DNA of 52,862 bases from an uncultured Alistipes sp. (GCA_944321945.1 CALUNE010000015.1:1-52862); one strand, 5' to 3'; counted from the stretch's first letter, positions 37,276 through 48,595 are shown. The notes: generated by a model not told the origin, from the letters alone. Numbers and translations: made by a program.

Positions 37276-38133
37276 TTACTCGGTCTTGACGCTGATCGAG
37301 CCGATGTTGAGCATGGCGATCAGCTGTTCGGGCGAGGCGTTGTAGCTCATGCCGCGGAACGGCGGCAGGGCGCCGGGGCCCTTGGCTTCGCGGATCGCTT
37401 CGTTGAAGACCTCGGGCATCGGGCTCGAACAGTCGTAGAGCAGCCTTGCGTAGCGGTTCGGATAGCCGGCCTCCTCCTCCGAGGGGAAGAAGATGGCCTG
37501 CTGGGCGTCGCCCGGGGCGATGTGGATGTTGATCAGCAGCACGTTGCCGTCGCACGTGCGCAGCGAACGCAGCCTTTCGGCCACGGCCCGAAGCTCTTCG
37601 TCGTCGCAGTCCGTGGCTTCGCCGTCGGTGATGTTGAAGACCGTGGGCGGGAAGCTCTCCGCGTGGGCCGGGTTGCGGCACCATTCGGCCACCAGTTCGC
37701 AGGCTTCGTCCAGGGCCTGGTGCATCGGGGTTTGTCCGGCAGCCTCGGGAGCGACCCACGCCGGGGCCGGAATTTCGCGCAGGGCCGTCGACCCGTCGGG
37801 CATGCGGCACTCGATGACTTCGCGCCGCGTGGGGGCCTCACGGGCGGCAAGTTCCGCCACGGAGATCATCTTCCGCCCGTCGGGCAGCAGTGAATAGACC
37901 TCGTCGTTGCCCGAATAGGCCATTACGGCGATGTCATAATAGTCTCTCACCCCGTCGTTACGGCGGGCGCGTTCGATCAGTTCGAACAGCAGGCCGTTGG
38001 TGATCGAGGCCACGGCTTCGGCCTTGGTTGTTCGTTTGCCGCGGAAGAGGATCTCCTCGGCCATGGATCCCGAACCGTCGATCAGCAGCACGAAGGCCGT
38101 GCGGTGGGATCGTGTGATGCTTTGTGTGTACAT
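37276..38133 (-). CDS. VWA-domain protein (TerY-like)
   Basis: Cytosolic 285-residue von Willebrand A protein; no signal peptide or membrane helix. The metal-ion-dependent adhesion site (MIDAS) is complete: DGSGSM at residues 19-24, the threonine in GQTPMHQALDEA, and the aspartate in FNITDGEATD. These features, with intracellular location, match the TerY-type VWA proteins associated with kinases and phosphatases in stress-response clusters. It begins 12 bp after the DUF4954 gene and is followed 15 bp later by the pseudokinase gene. It likely binds a divalent cation and a partner protein in a signalling complex; the partner is unknown. Confidence 0.85.
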   Translation of the reverse strand: MYTQSITRSHRTAFVLLIDGSGSMAEEILFRGKRTTKAEAVASITNGLLFELIERARRNDGVRDYYDIAVMAYSGNDEVYSLLPDGRKMISVAELAAREAPTRREVIECRMPDGSTALREIPAPAWVAPEAAGQTPMHQALDEACELVAEWCRNPAHAESFPPTVFNITDGEATDCDDEELRAVAERLRSLRTCDGNVLLINIHIAPGDAQQAIFFPSEEEAGYPNRYARLLYDCSSPMPEVFNEAIREAKGPGALPPFRGMSYNASPEQLIAMLNIGSISVKTE

Positions 38134-38145
38134 GGGTATTGCGGG

Positions 38146-39876
38146 CTATTTCAAACCTCTTACGGCGTAGTAATCCTTGCGCCGATCCTCTTCGTTGTCG
38201 CAGTCCAGGCCGTAGCTGACGGCCATATCGAGCGAGCAGTCGCGGTCGCGGTCCGCATCGGTTGTGCGGCGCATGGCGGCGTGGGCGTTGCGGCCGGCCT
38301 GGATGGCCTCGTTGAGTTCGTCGATGTCGGGCATGTGGCCCAGCATGGCGGCGTAGACGCTGACGGCCCAGCTGTGGGCGTAGTCGTCGTAGTGGACGTC
38401 GAAGATCCGGAAGCGGTTGTCGATCGCGGCCAGATCGGTCAGGCGGCCCTCATCCACCTCGTCGAGAATCTGCTGCATGGCGCGCCGCGTCATGTACTGC
38501 CCGGCCGCGTCGATCCAGCGGCCCGAACCGTCGTAGCGGGGATTCGACTCTCCGCGGTCGAGCATCGCCCCGAGGGCTGCCACGATGGCCTTGTTGTAGA
38601 GCTTCAGACCCCGCTGGAGCGAGGCGGCGCGGATCAGTGTCTTATTATAGGTATAGACCTCCGCATCGGGGTCCTGCTCCTGCAGCGTGTGGAGGATGTT
38701 CACGGCGTCGATCATCGCCCCCGTGACGTAGGGGTTGTATTCGTCGAAGTCGATGACGTCGCGCCGGATCTTCCGCCGGTCGCGGGCCGGCCACTTCTCG
38801 ACGTCGCGCACGGCGCCGTAGCTGGTCAGGTTGGCACCCGGCATCAGATGGCTCCGGCCCTCCTTTTCGATCAGATAGGAGTAGGGAAAGGCCGACGTGT
38901 CGTGGTGGTAGGAGTGGTGGCCCATGATCATCGTGAAGGCCCCCTCGAGGGCCGGCGACATGATGTAGGCGCTCGAGGCGAACTTGCAGCCCCGCAGGTG
39001 GACCGACTGATGCACGGCGCCGCTTTTGAAGAGGTGGTTGCTCTGGTTCGAGCCGCTGCCGGCGTTGAAGAACGAGAACATGCCGGCGATGAGCAGCGAC
39101 GACTTGTGGTGCGAGACGGTGTAGGGGCCGGCGAAGATCGAGGCGGCTTCGCCGTTTTCGCAGTGCGAGTTGGCGAAGAAGAGCGATTCGGCGGCCGTGA
39201 AGCCCTTGTCGAGGATGCAGCTTTCGCCCACGAAGCAGCGTTCGATGATCGTTCCGTTGCCGATCCGGGCGCCTTCGGCGGCGATCAGGTCGTAGGCCTT
39301 GACGTCGACACCGATCGTGACATCGTCGCAGAGGGTGGCGTTTTCGAGGGCCGAGGCGCCGTCGATCTGCACGCGGTCGCCCATGCGCACCTCGCGGATG
39401 AAGCGGGCGCCGGCGATCCGGCAGTTGCGGCCCACTTCGCCCAGCTCCGACGAGCGGCTCTCCGCGTAGGCGTCGATCATGCGCTCCAGGGCGGCGATGG
39501 TCTGCTGACGGTGGCGGTAGACGGCCATGACGTAGGCCACCTGGGCCGACATCGTATCGAAGATCTTGACCGTTCGGCCGCCGCATTCGTTCATCGTGGC
39601 CACGCCGACGCCGTTTCCGAACGACGAGCGGTGGCGGCATTCGAGCGAGGTGACCCCTTCGACGATCGAGCCTTCGCCGATGCGGTAGTTGCACACGCGC
39701 GAGCGTACCATGCGGACGCCGGATGCGATCTCGACCTCACCGTCGAGCCGGCACTGAAGCAGTTGGGAGGGTTGGAAGTCCTCCGAGACCCGGATTCGCG
39801 ACCACTCTTCGGCCGTGTTCCCCATTTTTTCGAGCGAGGCGATCTCCGCCGCGGTCAACGTTCTGAATGATGTCAT
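38146..39876 (-). CDS. DUF4954 family left-handed beta-helix protein
   Basis: Uncharacterised family common in Bacteroidales. The 576-residue protein starts at the ATG at 39876 (MTSFRTLTAAEIASLEKMG). The first two thirds are rich in hexapeptide-type repeats (IGEGSIVEGVTS, VGRNCRIAGARFIREVRMGDRVQIDGAS, IGNGTIIERCFVGESC) predicting a left-handed parallel beta-helix as in nucleotidyl- and acyltransferases. A histidine-rich segment (IMGHHSYHHDTSAFPYSYL) may be an active or metal site, and the C-terminal third is helical. No catalytic assignment can be made. It opens the DUF4954-VWA-pseudokinase-trxB-rnz-methyltransferase run, with two promoters upstream. Confidence 0.8.
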   Translation of the reverse strand: MTSFRTLTAAEIASLEKMGNTAEEWSRIRVSEDFQPSQLLQCRLDGEVEIASGVRMVRSRVCNYRIGEGSIVEGVTSLECRHRSSFGNGVGVATMNECGGRTVKIFDTMSAQVAYVMAVYRHRQQTIAALERMIDAYAESRSSELGEVGRNCRIAGARFIREVRMGDRVQIDGASALENATLCDDVTIGVDVKAYDLIAAEGARIGNGTIIERCFVGESCILDKGFTAAESLFFANSHCENGEAASIFAGPYTVSHHKSSLLIAGMFSFFNAGSGSNQSNHLFKSGAVHQSVHLRGCKFASSAYIMSPALEGAFTMIMGHHSYHHDTSAFPYSYLIEKEGRSHLMPGANLTSYGAVRDVEKWPARDRRKIRRDVIDFDEYNPYVTGAMIDAVNILHTLQEQDPDAEVYTYNKTLIRAASLQRGLKLYNKAIVAALGAMLDRGESNPRYDGSGRWIDAAGQYMTRRAMQQILDEVDEGRLTDLAAIDNRFRIFDVHYDDYAHSWAVSVYAAMLGHMPDIDELNEAIQAGRNAHAAMRRTTDADRDRDCSLDMAVSYGLDCDNEEDRRKDYYAVRGLK

Positions 39877-40181
39877 AGTCGATGTTTTCAAAGTTCTGTG
39901 CCGCACGGAGCCTTTCGGGCGTGGGGCGACAAACGGTCGCGGAGGCAGAGCGTGGGCGAACGGCGGGAGTGCCCGGACGGCAGGACTTTCCGGTCGATCG
40001 CGTTCTGTTCCGCGATGGGAGAGGCGGTTGTTTCCCTTGGTTCAGGGTCCGGTTGTCGTCTCTCATTTTACAAAGATAGCGAAAGCCGGGAGCAGAGACA
40101 AATAGAAAATGGAATTTTCGAGATTTGGCTATGCCGAGGCGCATCCTATCTAAGAGCGAAGTCAAAGATAACGAATCGCAG
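39877..40181 (-). other. 305 bp leader and promoter region of the DUF4954 operon
   Basis: No gene is supported. It holds two minus-strand promoters and, between the nearer one and the DUF4954 ATG, about 190 bases of GC-rich leader. A minus-strand open frame crosses it in another phase but has no recognisable features. Confidence 0.5.
40071..40101 (-). promoter_or_regulatory. proximal promoter of the DUF4954 operon
   Basis: CAAAGATA (40071-40078) and CAA (40099-40101), spacer 20, read on the minus strand as TTG-20-TATCTTTG: full consensus match. Confidence 0.75.
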
Positions 40182-40192
40182 TCAAATCTCAA
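40163..40192 (-). promoter_or_regulatory. distal promoter of the DUF4954 operon
   Basis: CAAAGATA (40163-40170) and CAA (40190-40192), spacer 19. It overlaps the last codons of the kinase-like gene. Confidence 0.55.
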
Positions 40193-41396
40193 ACACTCGA
40201 CCCTGCGGATCGATCTCCATCCATCGGCCGTTGCCGTGGATCCGGGCGCGGCCCTGGCGGAAGGGTTTGACGACATCGCAGCCGGGACAACTCAGCCGGG
40301 TGCGGCCTTCGGGGTCGATGAAGTGCCACGTGCGGCCGAGCAGCACGGCCGCCAGCTCCTCCGAGAAGTCGAATCCGTTGTCGTAGAGCGGTGGGACGAC
40401 CACCCGCTGCGGGGTGCGGAATCCCCAGCGGCCCCGTTCGACGAACAGTTCCGGCAGGGCATCCGGTTGGAGCTCCCCGCCGCTGTTTTCCGCACAGTGC
40501 ATCCCGCGGGATGCGTCACTCGGCCTTTCGCCCGTGTCCCGGTCGGCGCTCTCCACGGCGGCCGCCAGCAGCGGCGCGAGATCGGGCAGCTCCGGGCGCG
40601 GGGCGAGCAGTTGCTGGGCAATGCGGTAGGGAAGGGCCATGCCGAGCGCCTCGAAGCGTTCGAGCGTCTCCCGCAGGGCTTCATCCGTGGCGATATGCCG
40701 CGGGTCGTAGAGTAACGAGTCCGGTGTGCCGTAACGCTCCCAAAGCGTCGGATCGACACTCAGGGCGTGCAGCGCCGTGGAGATCAGGGCGGCCGGGTAG
40801 TCGTCGAGCCGTTCGTTGAAATCTTCGGCCGTGCGGGCGGGGTGCTGATAGGCGGCCGTGCCCAGTTCGGGGCTGTTCTGGCCGGCGAAGCAGGGCAGGT
40901 AGGAGGCGTCGAAATCGATCGGATGCAGCATGCCGTCGTCGGTGACGAGGATGTTTTCGGGTTTCAGATCCCCGTGGGCGCGGTCGTCGGCTACCAGCGA
41001 GGCCGCCAGCCGGTCGAAATTCCCGGCCAGACGCTTGAGACACTCCCTGTCCCGAAGCCCGGCGGCCCGGGCGATCGCTTCGTGGAGGCTGATGCCCTCG
41101 ATCCAGTCGCCCAGGACGACATCGACCCATACGCCGCTCTCGGGCGACGTGTAGAGGTAGAGCTCCTTTTCGAGCAGCCGGTCGCCGTAGATTTCGCGCA
41201 GGTGGCGTTGCGGCCGCAGGTAGCCGCGCAGCGAGCGGATCCGGCCCCGGTGGCGGATGCGGAACACGACGGCCGAGTTGCCGACGCTGAAGCACATCCG
41301 TCCCGCCGGGTCACGGCACACCTCCACCTCGCCCAGCGTGCGGGTCAGTCCCGCCGGGTCGGAGAGCGTCATCAGATATTGACGAAGCGTATACAT
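40182..41396 (-). CDS. kinase-like protein with C-terminal WG repeats
   Basis: Protein-kinase-like 404-residue cytosolic protein. The catalytic loop HGDLKPEN (141-148, catalytic D143) and the metal motif DFD (161-163) are intact. The N-lobe is degenerate: no glycine-rich loop is clear and the usual VAIK lysine appears as Arg (VVFRIR, about 43-48), so ATP binding may be atypical. About residues 300-404 carry WG-type units (ERGRWGFRTPQRVVVPPLYD, RTWHFIDPEGR, GNGRWMEIDPQGR). The whole protein resembles the pseudokinase at 36283-37260. It ends 306 bp before the DUF4954 start and has a terminator 52 bp upstream of its own start, so it is probably a separate unit in the same module. Target unknown. 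Confidence 0.8.
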   Translation of the reverse strand: MYTLRQYLMTLSDPAGLTRTLGEVEVCRDPAGRMCFSVGNSAVVFRIRHRGRIRSLRGYLRPQRHLREIYGDRLLEKELYLYTSPESGVWVDVVLGDWIEGISLHEAIARAAGLRDRECLKRLAGNFDRLAASLVADDRAHGDLKPENILVTDDGMLHPIDFDASYLPCFAGQNSPELGTAAYQHPARTAEDFNERLDDYPAALISTALHALSVDPTLWERYGTPDSLLYDPRHIATDEALRETLERFEALGMALPYRIAQQLLAPRPELPDLAPLLAAAVESADRDTGERPSDASRGMHCAENSGGELQPDALPELFVERGRWGFRTPQRVVVPPLYDNGFDFSEELAAVLLGRTWHFIDPEGRTRLSCPGCDVVKPFRQGRARIHGNGRWMEIDPQGRVFEI

Positions 41397-41448
41397 GTCG
41401 GATCGGAGAGTTTGAAAGGGTCCGTTGCGGGTGCCGTACGGTGATACG

Positions 41449-41478
41449 AAAAAACCGGATTCGTAAATCCGGTTTTTT
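41449..41478. terminator. bidirectional-looking terminator between slyD and the kinase-like gene
   Basis: A perfect 13 bp stem (AAAAAACCGGATT / AATCCGGTTTTTT) with a 4-base loop. Confidence 0.93.
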
Positions 41479-41604
41479 CATCCTGCGGAACTCCGGCCCG
41501 TCGGTTCCGCACCGGGTGCTCCGGGGTGCAAACTGCGGACCGCACGGGCTGCCGGCGGTCTGTGCGAGAACCGGAGCCGGGTCGCGAGCCGGACCGCGGC
41601 GTGA

Positions 41605-42153
41605 TCAGTGGCAGTGGCAGTGACCGTCGTGGTCGTCGCAGCAGCCGTCGCCGCAGTCGTGGTCGCCGCCGCACGATCCGCACGAGCAGTGGCCCTGCAG
41701 ATCCTCGGGCGTCACGTCGCGCACCGAAACCACCTCGACCTCGAAGTTCAGCGTCTTGCCGGCCATCGGGTGGTTGAAGTCCATCTTCACGTGCTCGTCG
41801 CCGACCTCCTTGACCGTACCCATCATGCGGTTGCCCTGGGCGTCGCTCATCGGCACCTGGCTTCCCTCGAAGAGGATCTCCTCGGCGAGTTTGCCGTCGA
41901 CCATGAAGATGTTCTTGGGCAGGTTGACGATAGCCTCCTCGATCACCTCGCCGTAGCCGTCCTTGGGCTCGAGCGTGAACGAGACCTTGTCACCGGGCTC
42001 CTTGCCGAGGATGGCCTCCTCGAATTTCGGGAGCAGCATGCCCGTGCCGAAGATGAACTCCAGGGGCTGGCCCGGACGCGACTGGTCCGCAATCTTGCCG
42101 TCGACGGTGAGCTTGTAGTCCACGGCGACCATTTTGTTCTGTTCTACTTTCAT
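41605..42153 (-). CDS. slyD: SlyD-type FKBP peptidyl-prolyl isomerase with metal-binding tail
   Basis: Cytosolic proline isomerase and chaperone. The 182 residues contain the split FKBP domain (VDYKLTVDGKIADQSR, FIFGTGMLLPKFEEAILG, EPKDGYGEV), the inserted IF chaperone domain (about 75-125, IVNLPKNIFMVDGKLAEEILFEG) and NHPMAGKTLNFEVEVVSV. After residue 152 the tail is packed with Cys and His (CSCGSCGGDHDCGDGCC, HCHCH), like the nickel-binding tail of E. coli SlyD. A role in metal storage or nickel enzyme maturation is plausible; I see no nickel enzyme here. Promoter 48 bp upstream. Confidence 0.93.
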   Translation of the reverse strand: MKVEQNKMVAVDYKLTVDGKIADQSRPGQPLEFIFGTGMLLPKFEEAILGKEPGDKVSFTLEPKDGYGEVIEEAIVNLPKNIFMVDGKLAEEILFEGSQVPMSDAQGNRMMGTVKEVGDEHVKMDFNHPMAGKTLNFEVEVVSVRDVTPEDLQGHCSCGSCGGDHDCGDGCCDDHDGHCHCH

Positions 42154-42201
42154 TTTCTATGGCTTTTTGAATGTTTTCGTACCGGTGTTGTTTGCAGCGC
42201 C

Positions 42202-42232
42202 CAAAGGTACGCACTTCGGGGCGAGTTGCCAA
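42202..42232 (-). promoter_or_regulatory. promoter of slyD
   Basis: CAAAGGTA (42202-42209) and CAA (42230-42232), spacer 20, read as TTG-20-TACCTTTG on the minus strand. Confidence 0.75.
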
Positions 42233-42278
42233 ATTATCGGGCAAAATTCTGCGTCCGAAAATCGTGCCGCGGCTGCAA

Positions 42279-42308
42279 AAACGGCGGCGGATTTCTCCGT
42301 CGCCGTTT
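42279..42308 (-). terminator. terminator after gcvP
   Basis: A 12 bp stem (AAACGGCGGCGG / CCGTCGCCGTTT, one G-T pair), followed on the minus strand by TTTTTGC. Confidence 0.8.
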
Positions 42309-42330
42309 CAGCGGGGGCTTGGGCGTCGTC

Positions 42331-45162
<2,832 letters not shown>

Positions 45163-45258
45163 AAAAGGTTTACGGGTTATTGAGTGTTTTTGTTGCTTGT
45201 CGACCGAATGTCCCGAGTCGGGCGGTTCCCGGCGGGGCGCGCCTCTTCGGGAATCATA

Positions 45259-45289
45259 CAAAGGTAAAACAAAAGCGACGGAAGCCCAA
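45259..45289 (-). promoter_or_regulatory. promoter of gcvP
   Basis: CAAAGGTA (45259-45266) and CAA (45287-45289), spacer 20, read as TTG-20-TACCTTTG on the minus strand. It overlaps the terminator of the preceding gene. Confidence 0.75.
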
Positions 45290-45302
45290 ATTTTCCGTCG
45301 CT
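45274..45302 (-). terminator. terminator after the nucleoside kinase
   Basis: AGCGACGGAA (45274-45283) pairs with TTCCGTCGCT (45293-45302); on the minus strand TTTGTTTT follows. Confidence 0.85.
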
Positions 45303-45331
45303 ATTTTTCGGGGGGGCGTCCCTCCGTCGGG

Positions 45332-47002
45332 TCAGTAGGTGAAGGAGCTGCCGCCGATGAATTCGCGCAGAATCGACGTCGGCGGAATCTCGTCCGATGC
45401 AATCGGAATGAAATTGTCCAGAAACTTCAGCAGCCGCCGGGCCTCGTTGAATTCCGGAACCGTGTCCGGCACCTCGCGCAGGATCTTCTCCGCATAGGGC
45501 CGCAGTACCGAGATCTCGTAGAAGAGCGACGAGTTCAGCATCACGTCGGCATTCTCCTGATAGGGGAAGATGTGCCGCTCCTCGCCGCGGCGCACCGACG
45601 CCCAGCGCGAAAGCGTGTGCAGGGCATCCGACCCCCGCTGCTTGTAGTCGCGCGTCAGACGCCGCAGCAGACGGTTGTCGGTCGTGGCGATGCGCGAGAG
45701 GTTGTCCATCGCCACCGACGTGAAGCACGAGATGTAGATGCGGAACTTCTTCGAGTCGGGGATCGAGGGGGTCAGCCGCGGATTGAGGCCGTGGATTCCC
45801 TCGATGATCAGAATCGACCGTTCGTCGAGCGTCAGCGGTGTGCCGTGCTGCGTGCGGCGCCCCGTGATGAAGTCGTAGCGCGGGATGTCGACGCTTTCGC
45901 CCGCCATCAGCCGGCGGAGGTGGTCGTTGAACAGATCGAGATCGATCGCCTCGAGGGCTTCGTAGTCATATTCGCCGTTTTCGTCCAGCGGGGTCTTCTC
46001 GCGGTCGACGAAGTAGTCGTCGAGCGAGATCATCACCGGGCGCAGCCCCAGCACGCCCAGCTGGATGCCGAGGCGTTTGGCCGAGGTGGTCTTGCCGCTC
46101 GACGAGGGGCCCGAGATCAGCACCATGCGGATGCCGCGTTCGGCGTTGGCGCGCTGGATGGCGTCGGCCACCTCGGCGAACTTCCGCTCGTGGAACGCCT
46201 CGGCCATCTTGATCATGCCGCCGGCATCGCCTGCCAGGGCCCGGGCGTTGACCGCTCCGATCGTCGGCACGCCCATCAGCGTCACCCATGACTGATACTC
46301 CTGGAAGATCGAGAACATCTTCTCCTGCTGGACGTTCTTGTTCAGACGGTCGGGGTCCGTGCGCAGCGGAAGCGCCAGGTAGAAGCCGTTGTAGTAGGGC
46401 TCGATGTCGAACAGGTGCAGGTAACCCGTCGACGGGGCCAGCGAACCGTAGAAATAGCCGGCCGTATCGTCCAGCGTGTAGAGGTCGCTGTAGAGGCGCG
46501 GACGGGTGTCGAGCAGTTCGATCTTGTCGGTGAAGCCCTCCTCGGCGTAGCGGGCGCGCACTTCGGTGGTGAGCATCCGGCGGCGTTCGATCGGGAGGTC
46601 CTCCTTGACCAGTGCGCGCATGCGGTCGCGCAGACGCGCCGTATCCGTCTCGGAGAGTTCGTCGATGCCTTCGATTTCGCAGTAGAAGCCGCTTTGGCCC
46701 ATCGAGTGGCGGATGTGGAGCCGTCGTTCCGGGTAGAGATCCTTGACGGCCTTCTGCAGCAGGAACCACGCCGTGCGCTGGTAGACGCGGATGCCGGCAA
46801 ACGAGGTGATGTCCACGAAGCGGACCGTGACCGGGGTATAGATCTTGTAGTTGAGTTCCTTGATGCGGTTGTTGACCAGGGCGGCCAGGAACGGATGCGC
46901 GCCCGGGGTCAATTGCCGGGCAATCTGCAGCAGCGGGGTGCCCATCTCCACGGAGAGTTTCCCGCCGAGGTTTTCGCAGATGATCTGAATGGAGTCGTTC
47001 AT
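45332..47002 (-). CDS. nucleoside (uridine) kinase with N-terminal ThrRS-like domain
   Basis: Predicted to phosphorylate a nucleoside, by similarity of its C-terminal half to uridine kinase. The ATG at 47002 (MNDSIQIICENLGG) gives 556 residues. The first 250 residues have a TGS-like segment and a domain resembling the ThrRS second domain (VDITSFAGIRVYQRTAWFLLQKAVKDLYP, HIRHSMGQSGFYCEIEG). The kinase half has the P-loop GPSSSGKTTSAKR (about 295-307), SLDDYFVDREKTP and ILIIEGIHGLNP. This fusion is widespread in Bacteroidetes and its N-terminal function is unknown. It is divergent from a 5'-nucleotidase. Confidence 0.88.
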   Translation of the reverse strand: MNDSIQIICENLGGKLSVEMGTPLLQIARQLTPGAHPFLAALVNNRIKELNYKIYTPVTVRFVDITSFAGIRVYQRTAWFLLQKAVKDLYPERRLHIRHSMGQSGFYCEIEGIDELSETDTARLRDRMRALVKEDLPIERRRMLTTEVRARYAEEGFTDKIELLDTRPRLYSDLYTLDDTAGYFYGSLAPSTGYLHLFDIEPYYNGFYLALPLRTDPDRLNKNVQQEKMFSIFQEYQSWVTLMGVPTIGAVNARALAGDAGGMIKMAEAFHERKFAEVADAIQRANAERGIRMVLISGPSSSGKTTSAKRLGIQLGVLGLRPVMISLDDYFVDREKTPLDENGEYDYEALEAIDLDLFNDHLRRLMAGESVDIPRYDFITGRRTQHGTPLTLDERSILIIEGIHGLNPRLTPSIPDSKKFRIYISCFTSVAMDNLSRIATTDNRLLRRLTRDYKQRGSDALHTLSRWASVRRGEERHIFPYQENADVMLNSSLFYEISVLRPYAEKILREVPDTVPEFNEARRLLKFLDNFIPIASDEIPPTSILREFIGGSSFTY

Positions 47003-47028
47003 CGGAAAAATTTTGCTGTGTCGAATCC

Positions 47029-47059
47029 CAAAGATAGGAATAATTTGTACTTTTGGCAA
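47029..47059 (-). promoter_or_regulatory. promoter of the nucleoside kinase
   Basis: CAAAGATA (47029-47036) and CAA (47057-47059), spacer 20: TTG-20-TATCTTTG on the minus strand. Confidence 0.8.
47048..47055 (+). promoter_or_regulatory. -7 element of the 5'-nucleotidase gene
   Basis: TACTTTTG matches TAnnTTTG and lies inside the spacer of the opposite promoter, so the two promoters overlap and may compete. Confidence 0.65.
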
Positions 47060-47093
47060 CCGATTGCCCGAAATGAAAAACAAGACCGTGAAT

Positions 47094-48515
47094 ATGAAAA
47101 ATTTACTTGCAGGGGGGCTTTGTGTGCTCGGCCTCGTGCTGGCGGCCTGCACGCCCCGTGAGACGACCCTTGTGGTGCTGTCGACCAACGACATGCACGC
47201 CCGGATTCAGAATTTCCCCCGGCTGGCGGCGGCCGTCGGGGCGTGCCGCGATACGGCCCGGCTGGTGATGCTGGTCGATGCCGGCGACCGTTGGACCGGC
47301 AATGCCTACGTCGACAAGGCCCCGACGCCCGGCATGCCGATGATCGCGCTGATGAACCGCCTGGGCTACGACATAGCGACGCTCGGCAACCACGAGTTCG
47401 ATTTCGGACAGACGTTCCTCGGCCGCATGATCGACAGCATGGATTTTCGTGTCGTCTGCGCCAACGTGGTGAGCGATACGTGTGTCTTTCCGCAGCTGCC
47501 GCCCTTTGTCGTCGTCGAGCGGCAGGGGATTCGCATCGGATTCGTCGGCGTGGTGACCAACTACGAGGGTCCGGGCCATCCGGCCGGCAATGCCGCCAAC
47601 TTCGAGGGGCTGCGCTTCCCCGATCCGCAGCAGATGGCGCGGCAGTATGCCGAGGAGCTGCGCCCGCAGGTCGACGTGCTGATCCTCGTCTCGCACATGG
47701 GCGACGACCGCGATGCGGAGCTGCTCGCCTCGGAGCACCATTACGACGTGGTGATCGGTGGCCATACCCATGAGCTGCGCGACACGCTGATCGGCGGGAC
47801 GCTGCTCACCCAGACGGGCAAGAACCTGGCCAATGTCGGCGTCACGACGATCCGCCTGCGCGGCCGCAAGGTGGTCGGGGTCGACTACCGGATCGTGCCG
47901 CTCGACGGTTACGAGCCGGATGCGGACTTTCAGGCCGAGGTCGACCGTTACTATGCCGATCCGGAGCTGAATCGCCCGGTGGGTGAGTTTGCGCATGCGG
48001 CCACGGCGTGGGGCGTGGCCAACTGGATGGCCTCGGCCGTGGCCGACGAGGCCGATGCCGAGGTGGGATTCTACCACGTGGGCGGTGTGCGGTTGGATTC
48101 GATTCCGGCCGGCGGTATGAGTACGGCCCGCATCTACGATCTGGAACCCTTCGGCACACAGATTGCCGTGATGCGCATGACCCCGGCCCAGATGCGGCGC
48201 ATGATCCTCTCGAAGTACAACGACACGCAGAACCGTAAGGAGGCGCACCGCATCGATCTGATCGCGACGACCCCTTACGAAATTGTCACCGATGCCGCCG
48301 ACAGCGCTCTCGACGTGCGCTTCCCGCAGCTGCGCGAGGGGCGTGCCTACCGCGTGGCCGTCAGCGACTACGTCTTCAAGAACTACCGCGATCTGGACTA
48401 TACCGACGGCGAGATCACCGACGGGAAGGTGGCCGACGTGCTGCTGGAGGAGCTGGAGGAGGCGTCGCCGATCACGCCCGACAACCGTCCGCGGCAGCGT
48501 GTCGTCCGTCGCTGA
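47094..48515 (+). CDS. 5'-nucleotidase / metallophosphatase family lipoprotein
   Basis: Predicted envelope lipoprotein that dephosphorylates nucleotides or a related phosphoester. I start at 47094 because it gives a compact lipoprotein signal ending in LVLAAC; an in-frame ATG at 47073 is an alternative. Metal-binding motifs of the UshA type: STNDMHARIQNFPRL, DAGDRWTGNAY, TLGNHEFDFGQ, LVSHMGDD and GGHTHELRDT. The C-terminal substrate domain follows (GFYHVGGVRLDSIPAG, DLEPFGTQIAVMRMT). Its divergence from a nucleoside kinase suggests a salvage pair: dephosphorylate outside, rephosphorylate inside. Confidence 0.9.
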   Translation: MKNLLAGGLCVLGLVLAACTPRETTLVVLSTNDMHARIQNFPRLAAAVGACRDTARLVMLVDAGDRWTGNAYVDKAPTPGMPMIALMNRLGYDIATLGNHEFDFGQTFLGRMIDSMDFRVVCANVVSDTCVFPQLPPFVVVERQGIRIGFVGVVTNYEGPGHPAGNAANFEGLRFPDPQQMARQYAEELRPQVDVLILVSHMGDDRDAELLASEHHYDVVIGGHTHELRDTLIGGTLLTQTGKNLANVGVTTIRLRGRKVVGVDYRIVPLDGYEPDADFQAEVDRYYADPELNRPVGEFAHAATAWGVANWMASAVADEADAEVGFYHVGGVRLDSIPAGGMSTARIYDLEPFGTQIAVMRMTPAQMRRMILSKYNDTQNRKEAHRIDLIATTPYEIVTDAADSALDVRFPQLREGRAYRVAVSDYVFKNYRDLDYTDGEITDGKVADVLLEELEEASPITPDNRPRQRVVRR

Positions 48516-48595
48516 ACACGCCTGCCTTGACCGTCGGACACGGCGCCCCGGCTTCGGATGCAGGGGACGAAGAACCGAAAAACCGACCGAAAAAT

